Source: Scylla paramamosain | Taxonomy: Eukaryota > Arthropoda > Malacostraca > Decapoda > Portunidae | Length of the DNA stretch: 64,000 nt | NCBI RefSeq assembly: GCF_035594125.1 | Contig: NC_087158.1 | Span: 6,064,501 to 6,128,500 of the forward strand | Direction of reading: 5' to 3' | In this document: one piece after another, positions 51,351-62,962 of the stretch | Layout: every line of letters starts with the position of its first letter | Position numbering within the stretch: position 1 is the first letter of the stretch | The notes under the pieces: model-generated | The model's input: only the letters and a program-made list of their open reading frames with translations | Told to the model about the DNA's origin: nothing | Database searches by the model: none | Made by a program: the position numbers and the translations under genes

Positions 51351-52394
51351 GGTACCAAAATTCTGGAAAATTCAGGGAAATTTTGTAAAAAAAATTCATT
51401 ATAAAAAAATAATTTTAGCTTTTTTCCGGAGTTATGTACCAAACCCTGAAGTGCATGCAAAGCCACCTATGTGGAGAAATTACTCGACTTTACCAGAAAC
51501 CTTTCTTTTGGGTGTTTTTTTTTTTGCAATTTCAACAATATTACTGATAAAGTGTCTTTTCAGTGATTTACGTAGAAAAACGCTAAAACGGATGCGAACC
51601 AACCAATATGAAGAAATAGAATAACATTACCAAAAGTATATATTTTGATGTGTTTTTGAGCTTGTTACTACAAAAAAATGCGAAAATGGATGAAACGCAC
51701 TCTACATTAAGAAAGAAAAGGACATTACGAGAAACGTGTATAATGAGTGTTTTATAGTTTCACAAGAACCACAAGACAAAAAACTAAAAAACTCGTGTAC
51801 ATAAAGAAGTTTCTTACATACCAAAATGCTGAATCTCATGAATAACACTTTTAATTAAGAAACAGAACAACCTTACTAAATGCCTGTATTTTGAGTGTTT
51901 TTCACATTCTTAGTTACCAAAACCCAAAATTCCATGCGAAACTAGCTTTATGTGAAAAAAAAATAATATTACCAGAAAATGTCTTTCGAAAGTTTTTGAG
52001 CATGTTAGGCAATAAACCACTAAAAAGCAGGGCAATCATATTACATGGGAATAAAACCAACTTTTACCAAGAACTTGCCTTTAGGTGTTTTTGAGCTCAT
52101 TACATACCAAAACACTAAAACGCATGCAACACACCTTTTATGGAGAAACCGAATAACATTACCAAAAATATGTATTTTGAGTGTTTTTGATCATGTTATC
52201 TATAAAAACGCTTAAATGCATGCAAAGAACCTTATATTTAAGAAACAAAAGGACATTAAAAGAAATATGCATTATGAGTTTTTTAGTTCCTTAAGTACCA
52301 AAAAGCTAAAACCCACAAATAATACTCATTATTTAGAAAAACAAATAAATAAAAATAATAAAATAGGATTTTTTTTTTTGTTATTCATCTTCAT
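51351..52394 (+). repeat. Unit B with single M5
   Basis: CCGGAGTTATG and shortened M2 (GCAATTTCAACAATATTACT). M5 is present once, unlike the B units at 9482, 17,513, 24,872 and 41,019 and unlike its mirror partner. Confidence 0.84.
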
Positions 52395-53490
52395 AGGTAC
52401 CGAGATGCCAAAAATTCCGGGCTATTGTATGATAAAAGAAAATTATCAAAAAAGTTAATTTTAGCTTTTTTTTTCGAACTGTTATATACCAAACCCTAAA
52501 GTGCATGCAAAGCCTCCTATATGAGGAAATTAAACGACCTTAAAAGAAATCTGTCTTTTGAGTGTTTTTCAGAATGTCAGGCACCAAAACGATAAATAAA
52601 TAAGGAACTCACTCTATATGGGAATCCAAACAAAACTACTGAAAACGTGTCTTCTCAGTGTTTTACGTAAAAAAAAACGCTAAAACGTATGCAAACCAAC
52701 CAATTTAAAAAAAAAAATAGAAAAACATTACCAAAAAGGTATATTTTGAGTGTTTTTGAGCTTGTTACCTACAAAAAACGCGAAACTTGATGCAAAGCAC
52801 TCTATATTGGGAAATAAAAGGACATTGCAAGAAAAGTGTATAATGAGTGTTTTATAGTTCAAAAGAACCAAAAGGCAAAACCTGCAAAAACTTCTGAATA
52901 TGGAGAAGTTTCCTAGATACCAAAATGCTGAAACTCATGAATAACATTCCTAATTGAGAAACAGAACAACCTTACTAAATGCGTGTATTTTGAGAGGTTT
53001 TCACATTCTTATTACCAAAACCCCAAATTGCATGCGAAACCAGCTTTGTGTGAATAAAAAATGACATTACTAGAAAAAAATCTTTAGAGTGTTTTGAGCC
53101 TTGAAAGGCAATAAAGCAATAAAAAGCAGGGCAATCACATTACATTTCAATAAAACCAATTTTTAATAAAAACTTGCATTTAAGTCTTTTGAGCTCCTTA
53201 TATACCAAAAAACACTAAAACGCATGCAAAATACTCTTTAAGGTGAAAGAGAATAAAATTACCAAAAACATGTATTTTGAGTATTTTTGATCATGTTATC
53301 TATAAAAACGCTTAAATACATGCAAAGAACCTTATGTTTTGGAAACAAAAGGATATTACGAGAAACGTTTATTATGAGTGTTTTTTTTAAGTACCAAAAA
53401 CCTAAAACCCACTCTTTATTCAGAAAAAATAAAATAAATAAAAAAAAATAAAAAAATAGGATTTTTTTTTTTTTGTTATTCATCTTCATA
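52395..53490 (+). repeat. Unit C
   Basis: Private head ATTCCGGGCTATTGTATG, shared with the reverse-oriented unit at 59,408-60,509. Confidence 0.86.
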
Positions 53491-55493
53491 GGTACCGAAA
53501 TGTCAAAATTCTGGAAAAATTCAAGGCAATTCTATGATAAAAGAATATTATGAAAAAAGTTGATTTTAGCTTTATTTCGGACTCTTATGTACCAAACCCT
53601 AAACTGCATGCAAAGCCTCCTATATAAAAAAAATTAAACGACCTTACCAGAAATCTGTCTTTTGAGTGTTTTCAGCATGTTAAGCACCAAAATAATAAAT
53701 AATAAGTAACTCACTTTAGATGGGAATCCAAAACAAAATTACTGAAAACGTGTGTCCCCAGTTTTTTACGCTAAAATGGATGCAAACCAACCAATATCAA
53801 GAAATAGAAAAAAAAACATTACCAAAAAGGTATATTTTGAGTGTTTTTGAGCTTGTTACCTACAAAAAAACGCTAAAATTGATACAAAACACTCTATATT
53901 GGAAACAAAGGGACATTGCTAGAAAAGTGTATAATGATTGTATTATAGTTTAAAAGAACAACAAGGCAAAAAACGCAAAAACTCGTGTATATGGAGAAGT
54001 TTCCTAGATACCAAAATGCTGAAACTCATGAATAACACTCTTCATTGAGAAACCAAATTACCAAATTCGTGTATTTTGAGTGTTTTTCATATTCTTAGTT
54101 ACCAAAAACCCAAATTTTATGCGAAACCAGAAAAATGTGGGAAAACATAACATTTCCAGAAAAATGTCTTTTGAGTGTTTTTGAGCGTGATAGGCAATAA
54201 AGCACTAAAAAGCAGGGCAATCACTTTTCATTGGAATAAAACCAATTTTTACCAAGAACTTGCCTTTAAATGTTTTTGAGCTCCTTATATAACAAAACGC
54301 TAAAACGCATGCAAAACAAACTTTATGGAGAAACAGAATAACATTACCAAAAACATGTAATTTGGGTATTTTTTTATCATGTTATCTATAAAAACGCTTA
54401 AATACATGAAAAGAACATTATGTTTTGGAAAGAAAAGGACATTACGAGAAAAGTGTATTATGAGTGTTTTTTTTTTTTAAGTTCCTTAAGTTCCAAAAAA
54501 GCTAGCCTCTCATATAAGGAAATAAAACGACCTTACCAGAAAACTGTGTTTTGAGTGTTTTTCAGTTTTTTAGGCACCAAAACGATAAATAATAAAGAAC
54601 TCACTCTATATGGCAAACGAAAACAAAATTACTGAAAACGTGTCTTCTCAGTGTTTTACGTAGAAAAACGCTAAAACGGATGCAAACCAACCAATATCAA
54701 GAAGTAGAAAAACATAACCAAAAAGGTATATTTTAAGTGTTTTTGAGCCTATTACCTACAAAAAAACGCGAAAATTGATACAAAGCACTCTATATTGGGA
54801 AACAAAGGGACATTCCGAGAAAAGTGTATAATGAATATTTTATAGTTCAAACGAACCAAAAGATAAAAAAAAAACGCAAAAACTCGTGTATATAGAGAAG
54901 TTTCCTAGATACCAAAATCCTAAAACTCATGAATAACTCTCTTCATTGAGAAACAGAACAACTTTACTAAATGCATGTATTTTGAGTGCTTTTCACATCC
55001 TTAGTTACCAAAATCCCAAATTGCACCTGAAACCAGCTTTGTGTGGGAAAAAAATGACATTACCAGAAAAGTGTCTTTTGAGTGTTTTTGAACGTGATAG
55101 CCAATAAAGCACTAAAAAGCAGGGGAATCACTTTAAATGGAAATAAAATCAATTTTTTTTCCAAGAACATGCCTTTAAATGTTTTGAGCTCCTTATATAC
55201 CAAAACGCTAAAACGCATGCAAAACACACTTTATGGAGAAAGAGAATAACATTACCAAAAACATATATTTTGAGTGTTTTTGATCATGTTACCAATAAAA
55301 ACGCTTAAATACATGCAAAGAACCCTATTTTTGGGAAACGAAATGATATTACGAGAAACGTGTATTATCAGTGTTTTTAAGATCATTATTTACCAAAAAG
55401 CTAAAAGCCACAAAGAACACTCTTTATTGACAAAAAATAAATAAATAAATAAACAAAAAAATACGATATTTTTTTTTCTTTTTCATCTTCACT
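53491..55493 (+). repeat. Two C units fused without a boundary
   Basis: The first has private CGGACTCTTATGTACC and CCTAAACTGCATGC, shared with the mirror unit ending at 59,407. At about 54,500 M10 (AAAAAAGCTAG) joins M1 (CCTCTCATATAAGG), so the A/T tract, M0 and GGTACC are missing between the two units. Confidence 0.84.
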
Positions 55494-56004
55494 GGTTCCG
55501 AGATGCTAAAATTTGGGCAAAATTCAGGAAATTATGAGTGAATTATCAAAAAAGTTAATTTTAGCCTTTTTTTTCGTACTGTTATGTACCAAACCCTAAA
55601 GTGCATGCAAAGCCACCTATATGGGGAAATTAAACGTCTTTGCCAGAAAACTGTTTTATGAGTGTTTTTGAGCTAGTTAGGCACCCCAACGGTAAATAAC
55701 ATGCAAGTCACTCTATATGGGAATCTAAAACAAAATTACTGAAAAGTGTCTTTTCGGTGTTTTACGTAGAAAAACGCTAAAACGGATGCAAACCAACCAA
55801 TAAGAAGAAAAAAAATAACATTACCAAAAAGTACATTTTGAGTGTTTTTGAGCTTGTTACCTACAAAAAACGCGAAAATGGACGCAAAGGACTCCCTATT
55901 CGGAAACAAAAAGACATTACGAGAAACGTGTATAATGAGTGTCTTATTATTTTTGAGCAAAAGAACTTGTGGTTCACAAGAACCACAATGCAAAAAACCA
56001 TTAC
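55494..56004 (+). repeat. D/F unit cut by the orientation switch
   Basis: D-like head and M1 (AAACGTCTTTGCCAG) with private ACGGTAAATAACATGCAAG, then F-type M4 with an imperfect hairpin (55,966-55,989). It breaks off at about 56,000-56,010 after CAAAAAACC. Confidence 0.84.
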
Positions 56005-56308
56005 CTACAAGCTCAAAAACACTCAACTTTTTTGTAATGTTATTCTGTTTCTTCATATTGGTTGGTTTCCATTCGTTTTAGCGTTCTACGCTAAAACTGA
56101 AAAGACACGTTTTCAGTAATATTGCTGAAATTGCTGAAAACACCCAAAGGCACGTTTCTTGTAAAGTCGTGAAATTTCCCCATATAAGTGGCTTTGCATG
56201 CACTTCCGGGTTTCGTACATAACTCCGGAAAAAGCTAAAATTATTTTTTTTGTTTTTTTTTTCACATAATTTCCTTGAATTTTCTCAGAATTTTGTCATC
56301 TCGGTACC
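56005..56308 (-). repeat. Partial unit B (reverse)
   Basis: Reverse head through M3 only; the rest was lost at the switch point. The complement of CCGGAGTTATG and the shortened M2 identify type B. Confidence 0.83.
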
Positions 56309-57392
56309 TATGAAGATGAATAACAAAAAATTTTTTTTTTTTTTTTATTATTATTTTATCTCTATAAAGAGTGTTATTTGTGGGTTTTAGATTTTTGGTA
56401 CTTAAGGAACTTTAAAATACTCATAATACACGATTTTCGTAATGTCCTTTCGTTTCAGAAACATAGGGTTCTTTGCATATATTAAAGCGATTTTATAGGT
56501 AACATGATCAAAAATACTCAAAATACATGTTTTTGGTAATGTTATTCTGTTTCTCCATAAAGGTTGTTTTGCATGCGTTTAGCGTTTTGGTATGTAAGGA
56601 GTTAAAAAACACTTAGAGGCAAATTCTTCGAAAAATTTGGTTTTATTCCAGTGTAATGTGATTGTTCTGCTTTTTAGTGTTTTGTTGCATATAACGCTCA
56701 AAAACACACAATTGACACTTTTCTGGTAATGTCATTTTTTTTCGCACAAAAAGCTAGTTTTGCATGTAATTTGGGATTTTCGTAGCTAAGAATGTGAAAA
56801 ACACTCAAAATACACACATTTGGTAAGGTAGTTCTGTTTTTCAATTAAAAGTGTTATTCATGAGTTTTAGCGTTTTGGTATGTAAGAAACTTCTCTATAT
56901 ACACGAGTTTTTGCGTTTTTTGCCTTGTGGTTTTTGTGAAACTATAAAACACTTATTATACACGTTTCTCGTAATGTCCTTTTTCTTCCCGATATAGGGT
57001 GCTTTCCATCCATTTGCGCGTTTTTTTGTAGGTAAAAAGCTCAAAAACACTTTTTGGTAATGTTATTCTATTTCTTCATATTTGTTGGTTTGTATCCGCT
57101 TTAGCGTTTTTCTACGTAAAACACTGAAAAGACACGTTTTCAGTAATTTTGTTTTGGATTCACATATTGACTGACTTTCATATTATTTATCGTTTTGGTG
57201 CCTAACATGCTGAAAAACATTGAAAAGACAGATTTCTGGTAAAGTCGTTTAACTTCCTTATATAGGTGGCATGCACTTTAGAGTTTGGTACATAAAAATC
57301 CGAAAAAAAGAGCTATAATTAACTTTTTTGATAATGTTCTTTTTTCCCCATAATTTCCCTAAATTTTGCCAGAATTTTGGCATCTTGGTACC
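56309..57392 (-). repeat. Unit A (reverse)
   Basis: Full length. The complement reads AAGTCAGTCAATATGTGAAT in M2, a type A signature. Confidence 0.85.
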
Positions 57393-58415
57393 TATGAAAA
57401 TCAATAGAAAAAAAAACTATTTTTTTATTTATTTATTATTTTCTATAAAGAGTGTTATTTGTGGGTTTTAACATTTTGGTACTTAAGGAACACTTAAAAA
57501 CACTTAAAAACACTTAAAACACATGTTTTAAGTAATGTTATTCTGCTTCTCAATAAAGGAGTTTTTTTGCATGCGTTTTAGCGTTTTGGTTTGTAAGGTC
57601 AAAAACACTTCAACAAGTTCTTGGTAAATGTTTATATTATTCCCATGTAATGTGATTGCCCTTTTTTTTGTGATTTATTGCCTAACACGCTCAAAAACAC
57701 TCAAAATACACTTCTAGCAATGTCATTTTTTTTTCCAACATAGTTTCGCGTGCTATTTGGGGTTTTGCTAAGAATGTGAAAAACACTCAAAATACACGCA
57801 TTTTTTAAGGTTGTTCTGTTTCTCAATTAATATTGTTATTCATGAGTTTCAGCATTTTGGTATCTAAGAAACTTCTTTATATACGAGTATACGAGTTTTT
57901 GCGTTTTTTGCTTTGTGGTTCTTGTGAACCACAAGTTCTTTTGCTCAAAAATAATAAGACACTATAAGATACTAATACACGTATCTCGTAATGTCTTTTT
58001 GTTTCCCAATACGGAGTGCTTTGCATCCATTTTTGCCTTTTTTGTAGGTAACAAGCTCAAAAACACTCAAAATGTACCTTTTTGGTAATGTTATTTTATT
58101 TCTTCTTATTGATTGGTTTCCATCCGTTTTAGCGTTTTTCTACGTAAAACAACGAAAAGACACTTTCTCAGTAATTTTATTTTAGATTCCTGTGTAGAAT
58201 GACTTGCGTGTTATTTACCGTTAGGGTACCTAACAAGCTGAAAAACACTCATAAGACAGTTTTCTGGCAAAGATGTTTAATTTCCCCATATAGATGGCTT
58301 TGCATGCACTTTAGGGTTTGGTACATAACAGTACGAAAAAAAAAGCTAAAATTAACTTTTTTGATAATTGACTAATATATCCTGAATTTTGCCCAAATTT
58401 TGGCATCTCGATACC
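57393..58415 (-). repeat. D/F unit (reverse) with M9 loss and hairpin
   Basis: Mirror of 55,494. The complement of the F-type M4 hairpin lies at about 57,912-57,935. M9 is missing at 57,491-57,533, where three CACTTAAAAA-like decamers and a small hairpin stand instead. The M0 variant (AATTATCAAAAAAGTTAATT after a deletion) is shared with the left arm. Confidence 0.84.
57512..57533. repeat. 9-bp hairpin next to decamer triplication
   Basis: ACTTAAAAC, loop ACAT, GTTTTAAGT. Preceded by CACTTAAAAA repeated at 57,491, 57,501 and (last base C) 57,511. Sister units read ACATGTTTTTGGTAATG here, so the right arm appears newly copied. Confidence 0.88.
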
Positions 58416-59407
58416 TGTGAAGATGAAAAAGAAACAAAAAAAATATCGTATTTATTTATTTATTTTTCTCAATAAAGAGTGTTATTTGTGGCTTTTAGCT
58501 TTTTGGTAAATAATAATTTTAAAAACACTGATAATAAACGTTTCTCGTAATGTCCTTTCCTTTCCCCAAAATAAGGTTCCTTGCAAGTATTTAAGCGTTT
58601 TTATTGGTAACATGATCAAAAAACACTCAAAATATATGTTTTTGGTAATGTTATTCTCTCTCTCCATAAAGTGTGTTTTGCATGCGTTTTAGCAGTTTGG
58701 TATATAAGGAGCTCAAAACACTTAAAGGCAAGTTCTTTTTCCCACATAAAGCTGGTTTCACATGCAATTTGGGATTTTGGTAACTAATAATGTGAAAAGC
58801 ACTCAAAATACACGCATTTAGTAAAGTTGTTCTGTTTCACAATTAAGAGTTTTATTTATTAGTTTCAGCATTTTGGTATCTAGGAAACTTCTCCATATAC
58901 AAGATTTTTCTTCCATTTTTGCCTTGTTGTTCTTTTGAACTATAATACACTCATTATACACTTTTCTAGCAATGTGCCTTTGTTTCCCATTATAGAGTGC
59001 TTTGTATCAATTTTAGCGTTTTATTTTAGGTAACAAGCTCAAAAACACTCAAAATATACCTTTTTGGTAATTTTTTTTTCTATTTCTTGATATTGGTTGG
59101 TTTGCATCCATTTTAGCGTTTTTCTTCGTAAAACACTGGGAAAACACGTTTTCAGTAATTTTGTTTTGGATTTCCATATAAAGTGAGTTCCTTATTATTT
59201 ATCATTTTGGTGCTTAACATGCTGAAAAACACTGAAAAGACAGATTTCTGGTAAGGTCGTTTAATTTCCTTATATAGGAGGCTTTGCATGCAGTTTAGGG
59301 TTTGGTACATAAGAGTCCGAAAAAAAAAGCTAAAATAAACTTTTTTGATAATATTCTCTTATCATATAATTGCCTGGAATTTCCCAGAATTTTGGCAATT
59401 CGGTACC
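58416..59407 (-). repeat. C unit (reverse) with M6/M7 loss
   Basis: Mirror of 53,491 (complements of CGGACTCTTATG and CTAAACTGCATGC). At about 58,737 AAAGGCAAGTTC passes directly into TTTTTCCCACATAAAGC, removing most of M7 and the end of M6. Confidence 0.84.
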
Positions 59408-60509
59408 TATGAAGATGAATAACAAAAAAAAAATCCTATTTTGTTATTTTTATATTTATTTTATTTTTTTCTAAATAAAGAGTGGGTTTTAGGTTTTTGG
59501 TACTTAAACTTAAAAACACTCATAATATACGTTTCTCGTAATGTCCTTTTGTTTTCCAAACATAAGGTTCTTTGCATGTATTTAAGCGTTTTTATAGATA
59601 ACATGATCAAAAATAGTCAAAATACATGTTTCTGGTAATTTTATTCTTTTTCTCTATAAAGTTTTTTTTGCATGCGTTTTAGCAGTTTAGTATATATATA
59701 GCTCAAAAACACTAAAAGGCAAGTTCTTGATAAAAATTGGTTTTATTCAAATATAATGTGATTGCCTTGCTTTTTAGTGCTTTATCGCCTATCAGGCTCA
59801 AAAACAATCAAAAGACTTTTTTTCTGGTAATGTAATTTTTTTTCTCACATAAAGCTGGTTTCGCATGCAATTTGGAGTTTTGGTAACTAAGAATGTGAAA
59901 AGCTCTCAAAATACACGCATTTAGTAAGGTTGTTCTGTTTCTCAATTAGGAATGTTATTCATGAGTTTAGCATTTTGGTATCTAGGAAACTTCTCTATAT
60001 CCACAAGTTTTTGCGTTTTTTGCCTTTTGGTTCTTTTGAACTATAAAACACTCATTATACACTTTTCTTGGAATGTCCTTTTATTTCCTAATATAGAGAG
60101 CTTTGCATCAATTTTCGCGTTTTTTGTAGGTAACAATCTCAAAAACACTCAAAATATACCTTTTTCGTAATATTTATCTATTTTTTTTATATTGGTTGGA
60201 TTGCATCCGTTTTAGCGTTTTTCTACGTAAAACACTGAGAAAACACGTTTTCAGTAGTTTTGTTTGGATTCCCGTATAGAGTGAGTTCCTTATTTATTTA
60301 TCGTTTTGGTGCCTAACATTCTGAAAAACACTCAAAAGACAGATTTCTTGTAATGTCGTTTAATTTTCTCATATAGTAGGAGGGGTTACATGCATTTTAG
60401 GGTTTGGTATATAACAGTCCGAAAAAAAAGCTCAAATTAACTTTTTTGATAATTTTCTTTTATCATATAATAGCCCGGAATTTTCCCAGAATTTTGGCAT
60501 CTCGGTACC
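59408..60509 (-). repeat. C unit (reverse)
   Basis: Mirror of 52,395. Shares the private head complement of ATTCCGGGCTATT. Confidence 0.86.
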
Positions 60510-61638
60510 TATGAAGATGAATAACAAAAAATAAATAAAATCCTATTTTTTTTTTTTATTTATTTATTTTTTCTAAATAAAGAGTGTTATTTGTGGGTTT
60601 TAGCTTTTTGGTACTTAAGGAACTAAAAAAAACAATCATAATACATATTTCTCGTAATGTCCTTTCCTTTCCCAAACATAAGGTTCTTTGCATGTATTTT
60701 AGCGTTTTTATTAATAACATGATCAAAAACACTCAAAATACATATTTTTGGTAATGTTATTCTGTTTCTCCATAAAAGGTGTTTTGCATGCGTTTTAGCG
60801 TTTTGGTATGTAATGAGTTCAAAAACACCTAAAGGCAAGTACTTGGTAAAAGTTCCTTTATTCCCATGTAATGTGATTGCCCTGCTTTTTAGTGGTATAT
60901 TGCCTAACACGCTCAAAAACACTGGAAAGACATTTTCTGGTAATATTGTTTTATTCCCACATAAAGCTAGTTTCGCATGGAATTTGGGGTTTTGGTAACT
61001 AAGAATTTCAAAAACACTCAAAATACAGGCATTTAGTAAGGTTCTGTTTCTTAATTAAAAGTGTTATTCATGAGTTTCAGCATTTTGGTATGTAAGAAAT
61101 TTCTCTAATACACACATTTGGTAAGGTTTCTTAATTAAAAGTGTTATTCATGAGATTCAGCATATTGGTATGTAAGAAACTTCTTTATGTACACGAGTTT
61201 TTGAGTTTTTGCCTTGTAGTTCTTGTGAAACTATAAAACACTCATTATACACGTTTTTCGTAATGTCCTTTTCTTTCCTAATATAGAATACGTTTCATCC
61301 ATTTTCGCATTTTTTTGTAGGTGACAAGCTCAAAAAATAATCAAAATATATCTTTTTGGTAATGCTATTCTATTTCTTCATATTGGTTGGTTTGCATCCG
61401 TTTTAGCGTTTTTCTACGTAAATCACTGAAAAGACACGTTTTCAGTAATATTGTTAAAATTGCTGAAAAAAACACTCAAAAGACAGGTTTCTGGTAAAGT
61501 CGAGTAATATTTCCATATAGGTGGCTTTGCATGCACTTCAGGGTTTGGTACATAACGACGGAAAAAGGCCAAAATTATTTTTTTATAATGTTTTATTTAT
61601 TTCCCTGATTTTTTCCGGAATTTTGGTATCTCGGTACC
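60510..61638 (-). repeat. B unit (reverse) with duplicated M5
   Basis: Mirror of 51,351 but retains the M5 duplication (two copies of TTCTTAATTAAAAGTGTTAT at about 61,050 and 61,129). This accounts for its roughly 85 bp extra length. Confidence 0.85.
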
Positions 61639-62962
61639 TATGAAGATAAATAACAATTTTTTTTTTCTCTCTATAAAGTGTTATTTGTGTGTTTTAGCTT
61701 TTTGGTACTCAAGGAACTTAAAAACACTCATAATACACGATTTTCTGAATGTTTTTTTCTTATACAAATATAGGGTTCTTTACATGTATTTAAGCATTTT
61801 TATAAGTAACATGATCAAAAACACTCAAAATACATATTTTGGGTAATGTTATTCTGTTTCTCTATAATGGGTGTTTACATGCGTTTTAGCGTTTTGGTAT
61901 GTAAGGAGGTAAAAAACACTTAAAGGCAAGTTCTTCGTAAAAGTTGGTTTTATACCCGTTATGTGATTTTTCTGCTTTTTAGTGCTTTTTTGCATATCAC
62001 GCTCAAAAACACTTAAAAGACATTTTTCTGGTAATGTCATTTAAGCGTTTTTATTGGAAATATGATCAAAAACACTCAAAATACATGTTTTTGGTAATGT
62101 TATTCTGTTTCACCATAAGGTTTATTTTGCAAGCGTTTTAGTGTTTTGTTATATAAGGAGCTCAAAACACTTAAAGGCAAGTTCTTATTAAAAATTGCTT
62201 TTATTCCAATGTAATGTGATTGCCTTGCTTTTTAGTGCTTCTTTGTCTAACACGCCCAAAAACACTCAAAAGATATTTTTCTGGTAATGTCATTTTTTTC
62301 CCACATAAAGCTGGTTTCGCATGCAATTTAGGGTTTTGGTAACTAAGAATGTTAAAAGCACTCAAAATACACACATTTAGTAAGATTGTTCTGTTTCTCA
62401 ATTAAGAATGTTGTTCATCAGTTTCAGTATTTTGGTATCTACGAAACATCTTCATATACACTAGTTTTTTTGCATTTTTTGCCTTGTAGTTCTTTTAAAC
62501 TATAAAACACTCATTATACACTTTTCATGCAATGTCCTTTTCTTACCCATTACAGAGTGTTTTGCATCAATTTTCGTGTTTTTTATAGGTAACAAACTCA
62601 AAAACACTCAAAATATACCTTTTTGGTAATGTTTTTCTATTTCCTTATATTGGTTTGTTTGCATCCGTGTTAGCGTTTTCTACGTGAAACACTGAGAAGA
62701 CACGTTTTCAGTAATTTTGTTTTGAATTCCCATATAGAGTGAGTTCCTTATTATTTATTGTTTTGGTGCCTAACATGCTGAACAACTCTCAAAAGAGAGA
62801 TTTCTGATAAGGTCGTTTAATTTCCTCATATAGGAGGCTTTGTATGCACTTTAGGGTTTGGTAAATAACAGTCCGAAAAAAAGATAAAATTAACTTTTTT
62901 GATAATATTCTTTTATCATATAATTGCCCTGAATTTTCCTAGAATTTTGGCATCTCGGTACC
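61639..62962 (-). repeat. C unit (reverse) with the M9-to-M6 joint
   Basis: Mirror of 50,023. The joint TTCTGGTAATGTCATTTAAG at about 62,028-62,045 is the complement of the left-arm joint. AGAGATTTCTGATAAGG mirrors the left-arm M1 variant. Confidence 0.87.

Larger units (their letters stand above)
49000..55998 (+). repeat. Left arm of large inverted duplication
   Basis: Pairs in reverse with about 57,900-63,985. Matching unit starts: 50,023 with 62,957; 51,351 with 61,633; 52,395 with 60,504; 53,491 with 59,402; 55,494 with 58,410. Private variants and one private deletion joint are shared. The left arm has an extra near-complete C unit at about 54,505-55,493. Confidence 0.83.
47399..56004 (+). 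repeat. Super-repeat S7 (A-C-C-B-C-C-D/F), no I segment
   Basis: Order: A 47799, C 48915, C fused 50023, B 51351, C 52395, double C 53491, D/F 55494. It lacks a G unit and an I segment and ends at the orientation switch. Confidence 0.8.
56005..57899 (-). repeat. Reverse-oriented spacer between the two arms (B and A units)
   Basis: Read on the minus strand it is an A unit (56,309-57,392: CCTATATAAGGAAGTTAAAC, ATGTGAATCC) followed by the front of a B unit (56,005-56,308: CCGGAGTTATGTACG, CAGCAATTTCAGCAATATTA). This is the usual A-then-B order. It has no match to the sequence just left of the switch. Confidence 0.82.

Noticed and set aside
60623..61021. Longest open frame, 132 codons on the minus strand
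   Set aside because: It lies wholly inside repeat units (M4-M9 of reverse C and B units), breaks in sister copies through frameshifts and stops, and its translation is the same repeat-derived peptide found in dozens of other short frames.
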